Shown here one piece after another: positions 54,404-61,607 of a stretch of DNA of 64,000 nt. The notes beneath the pieces were generated by a model that was not told the origin of the DNA, did not search any database, and saw only the letters and a program-made list of their open reading frames with translations. The stretch covers positions 62,001-126,000 of the forward strand of contig NZ_LHPC01000077.1 in NCBI RefSeq assembly GCF_001297125.1. The letters are read 5' to 3'. The position numbers were made by a program, and so were the translations under genes. Source of the DNA: Pseudomonas sp. RIT-PI-q. GTDB taxonomy: Bacteria > Pseudomonadota > Gammaproteobacteria > Pseudomonadales > Pseudomonadaceae. Every line of letters begins with the position of its first letter. The stretch's first letter is position 1.

Positions 54404-55411
54404 ATGGCTCTCAGTAAAGAAGTGCCGGAGTTTGACATCGACGATGAGGTTCTCCTGATGGAGACCGGCATCGGTACGGATTCGATGTCGAATGATGAAG
54501 GGGCTGCTCCACCTTCCGTTCGTGCCAAATCCAAACACTCCGCTTCGTTGAAACAACACAAGTACATTGACTACACGCGGGCGCTCGACGCCACGCAGCT
54601 GTATCTCAATGAGATTGGCTTTTCCCCTCTGCTGTCCCCCGAAGAAGAAGTTCATTTTGCGCGCCTGTCGCAAAGTGGAGATCCGGCCGGGCGCAAACGC
54701 ATGATTGAAAGCAACCTGCGGCTGGTGGTGAAAATCGCCCGGCGTTACGTCAATCGTGGGCTGTCGCTGCTGGACCTGATCGAAGAGGGCAACCTCGGGC
54801 TGATCCGGGCGGTAGAGAAATTCGATCCTGAACGCGGCTTCCGCTTTTCGACCTACGCAACCTGGTGGATTCGTCAAACCATCGAGCGCGCAATCATGAA
54901 TCAGACCCGGACCATCCGGTTGCCGATCCATGTGGTCAAAGAGCTTAACGTGTACCTGCGGGCTGCACGGGAGCTGACGCAAAAACTCGATCACGAACCT
55001 TCACCCGAAGAAATCGCCAACCTGCTTGAAAAACCAGTGGGTGAGGTCAAGCGCATGCTTGGCCTGAACGAACGGGTTTCTTCGGTCGACGTCTCGCTGG
55101 GTCCGGATTCGGATAAAACCCTGCTGGACACCCTTACCGACGACCGTCCCACCGATCCATGCGAACTGTTGCAGGATGACGACCTGTCCCAGAGCATCGA
55201 TCAATGGCTCTCGGAGCTGACCGACAAGCAACGCGAGGTGGTTGTTCGACGCTTCGGCCTGCGCGGTCACGAGAGCAGCACGCTTGAAGATGTAGGCCTG
55301 GAAATTGGCCTGACCCGGGAACGGGTCAGACAAATTCAGGTGGAAGGGCTGAAACGACTTCGGGAAATTCTGGAGAAGAACGGCCTGTCGAGCGAGTCGC
55401 TGTTTCAATAA
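54404..55411 (+). CDS. rpoS: RNA polymerase sigma factor RpoS
   Basis: The stationary-phase and general stress sigma factor. The 335-residue product has region 1.2 (DATQLYLNEIGFSPLLSPEE), region 2 (RMIESNLRLVVKIARRYVNR, LLDLIEEGNLGLIRAVEKFD, RFSTYATWWIRQTIERAI), region 3 and region 4 with the helix-turn-helix LEDVGLEIGLTRERVRQIQV. Length matches Pseudomonas RpoS (334-335). It lies between nlpD and the small RNA gene rsmZ. Confidence 0.98.
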   Translation: MALSKEVPEFDIDDEVLLMETGIGTDSMSNDEGAAPPSVRAKSKHSASLKQHKYIDYTRALDATQLYLNEIGFSPLLSPEEEVHFARLSQSGDPAGRKRMIESNLRLVVKIARRYVNRGLSLLDLIEEGNLGLIRAVEKFDPERGFRFSTYATWWIRQTIERAIMNQTRTIRLPIHVVKELNVYLRAARELTQKLDHEPSPEEIANLLEKPVGEVKRMLGLNERVSSVDVSLGPDSDKTLLDTLTDDRPTDPCELLQDDDLSQSIDQWLSELTDKQREVVVRRFGLRGHESSTLEDVGLEIGLTRERVRQIQVEGLKRLREILEKNGLSSESLFQ

Positions 55412-55427
55412 GCCATTCGCCAGGTAA

Positions 55428-55465
55428 GCAACAAAAGCCTCGACTGGTTCGGGGCTTTTTGTTGC
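55428..55465 (+). terminator. Intrinsic terminator after rpoS
   Basis: GCAACAAAAGCC pairs with GGGGCTTTTTGTTGC around CTCGACTGGTTC, 17 bases past the rpoS stop. The long stem includes an A-run and T-run, so it may act in both directions. Confidence 0.88.
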
Positions 55466-55508
55466 CTGGAAGTTGGGCCGGGAATCGCTCAGGTTTGTAG
55501 TCTCGCGC

Positions 55509-55526
55509 TGTAAGTCTTTGCTTACT
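55509..55526 (+). promoter_or_regulatory. GacA upstream activating sequence of rsmZ
   Basis: TGTAAG-TCTTTG-CTTACT matches the GacA box TGTAAG-N6-CTTACA in 11 of 12 fixed positions. It lies about 175-190 bases before the rsmZ start, the distance range known for this gene in fluorescent pseudomonads. The gap 55527-55660 is AT-rich with no gene. Confidence 0.88.
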
Positions 55527-55663
55527 CTTTCGTAAGTGTTCGTTATTTTTACAGGGTGGCAGTCGTCTATTTTCCTACGCGTGTATGTTTTAACTATTTG
55601 ATTAACATGCTTATTTTTTTAGATTAACAGCATATGACAGTCCGTTTTTGCGCGGAGGGGCAA

Positions 55664-55691
55664 TTGCTCTTGATTGGGAACTCTCTAGTAT
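55664..55691 (+). promoter_or_regulatory. Core promoter of rsmZ
   Basis: TAGTAT (55686-55691) is a fair -10 box 8 bases before the expected first base at about 55700. TTGCTC (55664-55669) with a 16-base spacer is a weak -35, as expected for an activator-dependent promoter. Confidence 0.55.
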
Positions 55692-55698
55692 CTGGGTT

Positions 55699-55829
55699 GT
55701 GTCGACGGACAGACACGCCCTTCAAGGATGAGGGGGAAGGACATCGCAGGACGCGATTCATCAGGACGATGAAAAGGAACACAGGGAATAGGGAAAAAAT
55801 GTGGGCGGGTCAAACCGCCCCTTTTTTTT
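55699..55829 (+). ncRNA. rsmZ: Regulatory small RNA RsmZ
   Basis: RsmZ binds the translational repressors RsmA/RsmE and frees secondary-metabolism and biofilm mRNAs under Gac control. The sequence starts GTGTCGACGGACAGACAC, a 5-bp hairpin with GGA in the loop, as in known RsmZ RNAs. About eight GGA motifs follow, among them GCAGGACGC, TCAGGACGA, AAGGAAC and AGGGAAT, several in loops or single-stranded linkers. It ends in the terminator GGGCGGGTCAAACCGCCC followed by eight T (55803-55829). The position between rpoS and fdxA is the usual one in Pseudomonas. An open frame drawn across it (55634-56095) is not a gene. Confidence 0.93.
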
Positions 55830-55842
55830 GCCTGCTGGAAAG

Positions 55843-55922
55843 TCAAAAGATCGCAGCCTTCGGCAGCTCCTACATTGGGATGTGTACACCTGTAGGAGCT
55901 GCCGAAGGCTGCGATCTTTTGA
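55843..55922. repeat. Perfect REP-type palindrome, family B, copy 4
   Basis: Exact 32-base arms at 55843-55874 and 55891-55922 (TCAAAAGATCGCAGCCTTCG... and its inverse) with a 16-base spacer. It lies directly after the rsmZ terminator and before the fdxA terminator. Confidence 0.92.
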
Positions 55923-55930
55923 TCTTTGAA

Positions 55931-55960
55931 AAACAAAAAAGGCCCTTGTGGGGCCTTTTT
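55931..55960 (-). terminator. Intrinsic terminator of fdxA (probably two-way)
   Basis: AAAAAGGCCC / GGGCCTTTTT hairpin with flanking A and T runs. On the minus strand it lies 17 bases beyond the fdxA stop and is followed by TTTTTTGTTTTTC. Confidence 0.88.
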
Positions 55961-55977
55961 CTGGAACGCGGGGGTAA

Positions 55978-56301
55978 TCAGCGTTCGAGGTCTTTGATCT
56001 TGCCTTTGACGCCATCCCACTCTTCGGCATCGGGCATCGATTCTTTCTTCTCGGTGATGTTCGGCCAGATTTCCGCCAGCTCAACGTTCAGCTGAATGAA
56101 TTCCTGCATCTCTTCCGGGACTTCATCTTCAGAGAAAATGGCCACGGCAGGGCATTCTGGTTCGCACAGTGCGCAGTCGATGCACTCATCCGGGTGAATC
56201 ACCAGGAAGTTCGGGCCTTCGTAAAAGCAGTCCACCGGACAGACTTCTACGCAGTCGGTGTACTTGCACTTGATGCAGTTGTCGGTGACGACGAAGGTCA
56301 T
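55978..56301 (-). CDS. fdxA: Ferredoxin FdxA, 7Fe type
   Basis: A small electron carrier with one [3Fe-4S] and one [4Fe-4S] cluster. The 107-residue product has CIKCKYTDCVEVCPVDCF near the N-terminus and CIDCALCEPECP (about 39-50), together giving the cysteine pattern of the Azotobacter FdI family, followed by a C-terminal extension rich in Glu. The start at 56301 (MTFVVTDNCIKCKYTDC) is the family N-terminus; the frame extends about 100 bases further without meaning. It is downstream of mutS on the minus strand. Confidence 0.96.
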   Translation of the reverse strand: MTFVVTDNCIKCKYTDCVEVCPVDCFYEGPNFLVIHPDECIDCALCEPECPAVAIFSEDEVPEEMQEFIQLNVELAEIWPNITEKKESMPDAEEWDGVKGKIKDLER

Positions 56302-56444
56302 TTCTAATTTTCTCCTCAGGCGGCGGCAGCGAAGCCCCTTTAGGACGGGGGTCGCCAGGTTTGGGAGCGATAGTCTGCAGGCCAGGCTATTAGCCTGCAG
56401 CATCCCAAACCGCGCGAGATTCTAACAGCTTGCAGGCAAGTGCG

Positions 56445-59024
56445 TTAGATCCGTGTCTTTAATGTATAGAGCATTTCCAACGCCCTGCGTGGCGTCAGGT
56501 CGTCCAGGTCAAGCTTGGCCAGTTCATCCAGCACGGGATGCGGCAGGCTGGCGAACATGTCGCTCTGCTGCGGCGCGGCCAGTTTGCCCTTGGTTGGCTT
56601 GGGAACTTCATGAGGCAGGGCGGTGGCTTCCAGTCGGCCCAGGTGCTCGCGGGCGCGCACGATCACTTCAGTTGGCACGCCGGCCAGCTGCGCAACCGCC
56701 AAGCCATAACTCTGGCTGGCAGGCCCCGGCAGCACGTGGTGCAGGAACACGATGCGCTCATTGTGCTCGGTGGCGTTGAGGTGAACGTTGGCTACCAGTG
56801 GCTGGGCTTCCGGCAGTACCGTCAGCTCGAAGTAGTGGGTGGCGAACAGCGTGTAGGCCCGCAGAGCCGCCAGGCGTTCGGCCGCCGCCCACGCCAGGGA
56901 CAGGCCGTCGAAGGTGCTGGTGCCGCGCCCGACTTCGTCCATCAGTACCAGGCTGCGCTCGGTGGCGTTGTGCAGAATATTCGCGGTCTCGCTCATTTCA
57001 ACCATGAAGGTCGAGCGCCCACCCGCCAGGTCATCGCTGGAACCGATCCGGGTAAAGATCCGGTCCACCAGCGACAATTCGCAACTGGCTGCCGGCACGA
57101 AGCTACCGATGTGCGCCAGTAACACGATCAACGCGGTCTGACGCATGTAGGTGGATTTACCGCCCATGTTCGGACCGGTGATCACCAGCATGCGCGTATT
57201 GTCGTCGAGGTTCAGGTCGTTGGCCACGAACGGCGTGGTCAGCACTTGCTCGACCACCGGGTGACGACCCTGGGTGATGCGCATGCATGGCTCGTCGACG
57301 AAACGCGGGCAGTTCAGGTCGAGGTTCAGCGCACGCTCGGCGAGGTTACTCAGCACGTCCAGTTCGGCCAGTGCGGCGGCGGGGTCCTGCAACGGTGGCA
57401 ACTGGGCGATCAGGTCTTCGAGCAGCGCTTCGTACAGCATCTTCTCGCGGGCCAGGGCGCGGCTCTTGGCCGACAGCGCCTTGTCTTCGAACGCTTTGAG
57501 TTCCGGCGTAATGAAGCGCTCGGCGCCTTTAAGGGTCTGACGGCGGATGTAGTCGGCCGGCGCCGATTCGGCCTGCTTGCTCGGCAACTCGATGAAGTAA
57601 CCGTGAATGCGGTTGTAACCGACCTTCAAATGCGACAGGCCGGTGCGGGCCTTCTCGCGGGCTTCAAGGTCGATCAGGAACTGGCCGGCGTTTTCGCTGA
57701 GCGATTGCAAGTCATCTAACTCGGCGTCGTAACCGGTTTTCAACACGCCGCCGTCACGGATGACCGCGGGCGGGTTGTCGATGATGGCTTTTTCCAGCAG
57801 CGCCGCCAGTTCCGGGTAGGTGCTGGTGGTCTTCGCCAACTGAATGATGTGCGGCGCTTCCAGCTCGGTCATCGCGACTTGCAGTTCTGGCAGGGCGCCG
57901 AGGGCGTCGCGCAGGCGAGCGAGGTCACGAGGACGGGCATTGCGCAGACCGATCCGCGCCAGAATCCGTTCGATGTCGCCGATTTCCTTGAGCTGCGGTT
58001 GCAGCTTTTCGAAACGGTAACCGTCGAGCAGGCAGGTGATCGAGGTCTGGCGCGCCAGCAATACCGTCAGATCGCGCAGCGGGCGGTTCAGCCAGCGGGT
58101 CAGCAGGCGGCTGCCCATGGCGGTCTGGCAACGGTCGACCACCGATTGCAGGGTATTGTCGCGACCGCCGGCCAGGTTGGTGTCCAGTTCCAGGTTGCGA
58201 CGGCTCGCGCCGTCCAGCACCACAGTGTCGTCCAGGCGTTCATGCCGCAGGCTGCGCAAGTGCGGCAGGGCGGTGCGCTGGGTTTCCTTGGCGTAGCTCA
58301 GCAGGCAACCGGCGGCGCCGATGGCCAGGGTCAGGTTCTCGCAGCCGAAACCTTTCAGGTCCTGGGTCGAGAATTGCTGGCAGAGACTTTTCAGCGCCGA
58401 GTCGCGCTCGAAATCCCACGGCGCACGGCGACGAACCCCACGACGCTTCTCCGCCGGCAAATCCTTCGGCCAGTCGTCCGGGATCATCAGCTCCACCGGA
58501 TTGACCCGCTCCAGTTCCGCCAGCAGGTTTTCCCAACCCTTGATTTCCAGCACGGTGAAGTTGCCGCTGGTGATGTCCAGCACGGCCAGGCCGAACAGGC
58601 GTTCGTCACCCAGCACCGCAGCGATGAGGTTATCCCGACGCTCATCCAGCAAGGCTTCATCACTGACCGTACCCGGCGTGATGATCCGCACCACCTGACG
58701 ATCTACCGGCCCTTTACTGGTCGCCGGGTCGCCGACCTGCTCACAAATCACCACCGACTCGCCGAGCTTCACCAGTTTCGCCAGGTAGCCTTCCGCGGCG
58801 TGGTAAGGAATCCCACACATCGGAATCGCCTGGCCGGCCGACTGCCCGCGGGCGGTCAGGGTGATGTCCAGCAATTTGGCGGCTTTCTTCGCGTCTTCAT
58901 AGAAGATCTCGTAGAAGTCGCCCATGCGATAGAACATCAACTGGTCAGGGTGCTGGTTCTTCAGGCGCCAGTATTGCTGCATCATCGGCGTGTGAGAGGA
59001 CAGATCGGAGAGTGCTTTATTCAT
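56445..59024 (-). CDS. mutS: DNA mismatch repair protein MutS
   Basis: Recognises base mismatches and small loops and recruits MutL. The 859-residue product has the mismatch-reading motif FYRMGDFYEIF (Phe-x-Glu, about 31-41), the connector and core domains, a clamp region, and the ATPase with Walker A GPNMGGKSTYMRQ (about 617-629), VLMDEVGRGTSTFDG (Walker B) and FATHYFELT. Length matches P. aeruginosa MutS (855). Its promoter must lie in the gap with the S24 repressor. Confidence 0.98.
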   Translation of the reverse strand: MNKALSDLSSHTPMMQQYWRLKNQHPDQLMFYRMGDFYEIFYEDAKKAAKLLDITLTARGQSAGQAIPMCGIPYHAAEGYLAKLVKLGESVVICEQVGDPATSKGPVDRQVVRIITPGTVSDEALLDERRDNLIAAVLGDERLFGLAVLDITSGNFTVLEIKGWENLLAELERVNPVELMIPDDWPKDLPAEKRRGVRRRAPWDFERDSALKSLCQQFSTQDLKGFGCENLTLAIGAAGCLLSYAKETQRTALPHLRSLRHERLDDTVVLDGASRRNLELDTNLAGGRDNTLQSVVDRCQTAMGSRLLTRWLNRPLRDLTVLLARQTSITCLLDGYRFEKLQPQLKEIGDIERILARIGLRNARPRDLARLRDALGALPELQVAMTELEAPHIIQLAKTTSTYPELAALLEKAIIDNPPAVIRDGGVLKTGYDAELDDLQSLSENAGQFLIDLEAREKARTGLSHLKVGYNRIHGYFIELPSKQAESAPADYIRRQTLKGAERFITPELKAFEDKALSAKSRALAREKMLYEALLEDLIAQLPPLQDPAAALAELDVLSNLAERALNLDLNCPRFVDEPCMRITQGRHPVVEQVLTTPFVANDLNLDDNTRMLVITGPNMGGKSTYMRQTALIVLLAHIGSFVPAASCELSLVDRIFTRIGSSDDLAGGRSTFMVEMSETANILHNATERSLVLMDEVGRGTSTFDGLSLAWAAAERLAALRAYTLFATHYFELTVLPEAQPLVANVHLNATEHNERIVFLHHVLPGPASQSYGLAVAQLAGVPTEVIVRAREHLGRLEATALPHEVPKPTKGKLAAPQQSDMFASLPHPVLDELAKLDLDDLTPRRALEMLYTLKTRI

Positions 59025-59159
59025 CGGATATCAGGCAAATTCGTTGAAAGGTGTAGGGCAAAGGAGGGACGTCGGCCCGGCTTTTCCGCGATGGGCGCAA
59101 GGTTAACATGGGCGGTCCTCCCGACGCAGGCATGAAAGCCGTGCGATACGTTTCTGCTG

Positions 59160-59230
59160 TTTATGCACCGATTATGCAAATCAGCATTTGTCTTGCGTAA
59201 AAAGATCCAGCACTATGCGCGTTATGCAAA
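59160..59230 (+). promoter_or_regulatory. Putative operators before the S24 repressor
   Basis: The half-site TTATGCA recurs: TTTATGCA at 59160-59167, TTATGCAA at 59172-59179 and TTATGCAA at 59222-59229. The second faces TTGCGTAA at 59193-59200, giving an inverted pair with a 13-base gap and one mismatch. The same half-site returns in the block at 60067-60115, so this may be the repressor's own operator. Confidence 0.5.
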
Positions 59231-59958
59231 AACGCAATGTTTCTACTGTCTTAAGAGCGCTGCTCGATCAGCACGGGATCTCCCCCACGGAGCTTCACCG
59301 TCGTACCGGCGTGCCTCAATCCACACTCTCGCGCATTCTCAGCGGCAAGATCGTCGATCCCTCGGACAAGCACATCTCGAAGATCGCCGAGTATTTCGCC
59401 GTGAGCACCGACCAGTTGCGAGGCCGCGCGGATGTCGCGTCCGCCGCCAATTCCGGTCGCGATGCAGTGCATTCGGAACTCAAGGATATAAGCCTGTGGG
59501 ACGACGATACGCCTGTCGACGACGACGAGGTCTCGGTCCCCTTTCTGCGCGAGGTTGAATTGGCTGCGGGATCAGGAAGATTCGTCATCGAAGAGAGCGA
59601 GCGCTCTAGCCTGCGCTTCGGCAAACGTAGCTTGCGCCACAACGGTGTGCAGTTCGACCAGGCCAAATGCGTGACGGTGCGTGGCAACAGCATGTTGCCG
59701 GTACTGCGCGATGGCGCCACCGTGGGGGTTAACGCCGGCAAGTGCGGGATCGGCGATATCGTTGACGGTGACCTTTATGCAATCAATCACAACGGGCAGT
59801 TGCGGGTGAAGCAGTTGTATCGTCTGCCGACCGGGATTCGCCTGCGCAGCTTCAATCGCGATGAACATCCGGACGAGGACTACACCTTCCAGGAAATCCA
59901 GGAAGAGCAGATCGTCATCCTCGGTCACGTTTTCTGGTGGGGCATGTACGCCCGTTAA
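59215..59958 (+). CDS. LexA-like (HTH plus S24 peptidase) repressor, PrtR type
   Basis: A phage-type repressor that is expected to cleave itself with activated RecA. The product (247 residues from the ATG at 59215, or 244 from 59224) has an N-terminal HTH (about 20-45, ISPTELHRRTGVPQSTLSRI), an acidic linker (WDDDTPVDDDE) and a C-terminal S24 domain. The Ser of VRGNSMLPVLRDG (about 159) and the Lys of LRVKQLYRLP (about 199) form the catalytic dyad. ELAAGSG (Ala118-Gly119) is the likely cleavage site. All key residues are intact. No strong ribosome binding site marks the start. It resembles the PrtR-like regulators of R-tailocin loci. Confidence 0.88.
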   Translation: MRVMQKRNVSTVLRALLDQHGISPTELHRRTGVPQSTLSRILSGKIVDPSDKHISKIAEYFAVSTDQLRGRADVASAANSGRDAVHSELKDISLWDDDTPVDDDEVSVPFLREVELAAGSGRFVIEESERSSLRFGKRSLRHNGVQFDQAKCVTVRGNSMLPVLRDGATVGVNAGKCGIGDIVDGDLYAINHNGQLRVKQLYRLPTGIRLRSFNRDEHPDEDYTFQEIQEEQIVILGHVFWWGMYAR

Positions 59959-59975
59959 CCTAATCCCTGTCAGAT

Positions 59976-60003
59976 AAAACCCGCTATCCGGTGGGTTTTT
60001 TTT
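59976..60003 (+). terminator. Intrinsic terminator after the repressor
   Basis: AAAACCCGC / GTGGGTTTT stem with loop TATCCG and a run of eight T, 17 bases past the stop. It separates the repressor transcript from the lysis genes. Confidence 0.88.
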
Positions 60004-60066
60004 CGCCTGCCAAAAACCGCCAACGCCTTTCTCTACGGGGCTTTCATGCGTCAGCGCATTCAAAAC

Positions 60067-60118
60067 GCATAAATAAATGCATTTATGCATTGACTGTATA
60101 TGCATCCATGCATATTCT
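60067..60118 (+). promoter_or_regulatory. Palindrome-loaded promoter upstream of the lysis genes
   Basis: TTGACT (60090-60095) and TATTCT (60113-60118) with a 17-base spacer form a strong promoter. GCATAAAT (60067-60074) is inverted at ATTTATGC (60081-60088), and ATAAATGCATTTAT (60073-60086) is a perfect palindrome. ATATGCAT-CC-ATGCATAT (60098-60115) fills the spacer. The TTATGCA half-site is shared with the repressor upstream region, so this is the likely operator/promoter under its control. Confidence 0.68.
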
Positions 60119-60335
60119 TTGTCTCAAGCCGCTCGACAAAGCAGCTTGAAACGAAGCTCTTCAGTTCCACAAGCAAAGGCAGCGATGAACCGGCCTCAAC
60201 GGTTCAGAGGGTTGGCAACTGACCCGGGTGTGCAGCGTAAAGCACCAGAAGCAGTTATCCGGCGGGCAGGGACCGCGGTCGGAAAACAATGCAAGGACCG
60301 CATTGCTGAAAAGCCCGGCAAGTGCCGGGCTTTTT
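60119..60335 (+). ncRNA. Putative terminated leader or small RNA of the lysis module
   Basis: A transcript from the promoter at 60090-60118 would meet a strong terminator at 60310-60335 after about 210 bases. It contains hairpins, the clearest being CAATGC-AAGGACC-GCATTG (60287-60305) with GGA in the loop, a form liked by RsmA/CsrA proteins. There is an open frame from the ATG at 60185 that runs through the terminator, but its sequence looks unlike a protein. The idea of a regulatory RNA is inference. Confidence 0.35.
60310..60335 (+). terminator. Intrinsic terminator inside the lysis-module leader
   Basis: AAAGCCCGGCA / TGCCGGGCTTT perfect 11-bp stem with a 2-base loop and five T. It lies between the palindrome promoter and the first lysis-module ORF, so downstream expression needs read-through, antitermination or another promoter. 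Confidence 0.85.
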
Positions 60336-60385
60336 GGAATGCCTACCTGATGCAGGCAGTTTCTGAAATCAATAAGGATATGAAC

Positions 60386-60496
60386 ATGAAGAAATACGCA
60401 CGCATTGTTGAAGAAAAAATCGACAACATCCTCGAAACCGCTAACCCCGTCACCGACCCGCTTGCGCTGAACATTGGTTGGCATGAGTTGGCATAA
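60386..60496 (+). CDS. Small hypothetical protein, 36 aa
   Basis: The ORF begins at an ATG with AAGGA 7 bases upstream and reads MKKYARIVEEKIDNILETA and on to GWHELA. It is charged in the first half, with no membrane segment. An upstream ATG at 60380 is also possible. The KKYARI start recalls the N-terminus of phage tail-fibre-assembly or tail-associated proteins, so it might be a stub of a lost tail gene, but that is a weak guess. The good ribosome binding site and its place ahead of the holin support expression. Confidence 0.5.
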   Translation: MKKYARIVEEKIDNILETANPVTDPLALNIGWHELA

Positions 60497-60592
60497 GAGC
60501 GCGACGATTCGTTCGACCGTTCCGCCGGGCACCTCAAGCATCACCGTATGAAAGACGTATATCTCTCATCTATCACCCCCAGGAGGCGAGAC

Positions 60593-60940
60593 ATGACAAA
60601 CGAGCAACTAGCGTTGCTGAACATGCCGATCTGGCTGGTCATCGTCCTCGCCCTGATGGGTGCTGTGTCCGGCGAAATGTGGCGTGCCGACAAGGAGGGC
60701 GCTCGTGGCTGGTCGCTGCTGCGGCGTCTGGCCTTGCGCTCGGGGGCCTGCATGGTCTGCGGGGTCTCGGCATTCATGCTGTTGTATGCCGCCGGCATGT
60801 CGATCTGGGCTGCTTGCGCGTTGGGTTGCCTCACGGCGATGGCCGGGGCAGATGTTGCCATTGGCCTTTATGAACGTTGGGCCGCCAAACGGATTGGCGT
60901 TTGCGAAGTGCCGCCACGCGATAACCGCCAGGATCTCTGA
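60593..60940 (+). CDS. Phage/tailocin holin
   Basis: A 115-residue inner-membrane protein expected to form holes that let the endolysin reach the cell wall. Segments: a first membrane helix (about 10-30, MPIWLVIVLALMGAVSGEMW), a basic loop (RADKEGARGWSLLRRLALRS) and two further hydrophobic stretches (about 52-72 and 75-95). The ATG at 60593 has a strong AGGAGGCG site; the frame start at 60548 lacks one. The neighbouring endolysin and the similarity to holins of Pseudomonas R-pyocin loci support the call. Confidence 0.85.
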   Translation: MTNEQLALLNMPIWLVIVLALMGAVSGEMWRADKEGARGWSLLRRLALRSGACMVCGVSAFMLLYAAGMSIWAACALGCLTAMAGADVAIGLYERWAAKRIGVCEVPPRDNRQDL

Positions 60941-61043
60941 CACCCAAGCCCAATGGATTGGCGAATTGCGGTGCCGACCGGCATCCGACCTGCAAGGACG
61001 CGGGTTCCCTGTGGACAGTACCTTTTGCTTAAATCAGCCCCCT

Positions 61044-61607
61044 ATGACAATTACGCAAGAACAGCTACTTAGCGTTATGCCGAACGCCCGCTCTCAAGCG
61101 GGCGTTTTCATTTCATTTCTGAACATCGCCATGTCGCACTACAACGTAAGCACCCTGAAACGCATCGCCGCTTTCCTCGCGCAAGTCGGCCACGAGTCAG
61201 GGCAGCTGCAATACGTGTGTGAATTGGGCGATGACCCCTACTTGAGCAAGTACGACACCGGTACTCTGGCCGCCCGCTTGGGTAATACGCCAGGGCCCGA
61301 TGGCGACGGTCAAAAATACCGTGGCCGTGGCCTGATCCAGATCACCGGTCGTGACAACTATCGACAATGCAGCCTGGCGTTGTTTGGCGATGAGCGACTG
61401 CTGAATCAGCCCGAGTTGCTCGAGCAACCCCAGTGGGCTGCCGAGTCAGCCGCCTGGTTCTGGAATCGCAGCGGCTTGAATGAACTGGCTGATCGCGACC
61501 AGTTCAACAGCATTACCCGTCGGATCAATGGCGGTCTGAATGGGCTGCAAAACCGTTTGCAACTCTGGGCGCGGGCGAGGGCGGTGTTATTCAAGCCTTT
61601 GGCCTGA
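61044..61607 (+). CDS. GH19 endolysin (chitinase-fold muramidase)
   Basis: A 187-residue cell-wall hydrolase of the glycoside hydrolase 19 type found in R-pyocin and phage lysis cassettes. The catalytic Glu is in QVGHESGQLQY (about residue 52) and the family block KYRGRGLIQITGRDNY is seen at about 92-107, with WFWNRSGLNELAD and ITRRINGG later. No signal peptide is present, so export depends on the holin. The start is placed at 61044 (MTITQEQLLSVMP) on the family N-terminus; the ribosome binding site there is poor. No spanin (Rz/Rz1) gene follows. Confidence 0.88.
   Translation: MTITQEQLLSVMPNARSQAGVFISFLNIAMSHYNVSTLKRIAAFLAQVGHESGQLQYVCELGDDPYLSKYDTGTLAARLGNTPGPDGDGQKYRGRGLIQITGRDNYRQCSLALFGDERLLNQPELLEQPQWAAESAAWFWNRSGLNELADRDQFNSITRRINGGLNGLQNRLQLWARARAVLFKPLA

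Larger units (their letters stand above)
59160..61607 (+). mobile_element. Reduced tailocin/prophage locus: repressor, operators, holin, endolysin
   Basis: An S24 repressor, phage-type promoter block, small ORF, holin and GH19 endolysin lie between mutS and cinA. In several P. fluorescens strains this site carries R-type tailocin or prophage gene sets. No tail sheath, tube, baseplate, fibre, integrase or spanin gene is present here. No att-like direct repeat was seen at the ends. Whether it is a decayed remnant or a minimal stable module is open. Confidence 0.72.

Noticed and set aside
55634..56095. A 153-codon ORF between rpoS and fdxA
   Set aside because: It runs over rsmZ, a perfect palindrome and the end of fdxA. 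Its start lies in the rsmZ promoter region.
60077..60385. N-terminal extension of the 36-codon ORF back to the palindromes
   Set aside because: It would translate operator, hairpin and terminator sequence, with Cys/His/Ser-rich nonsense at the start. The ATG at 60386 has its own ribosome binding site.
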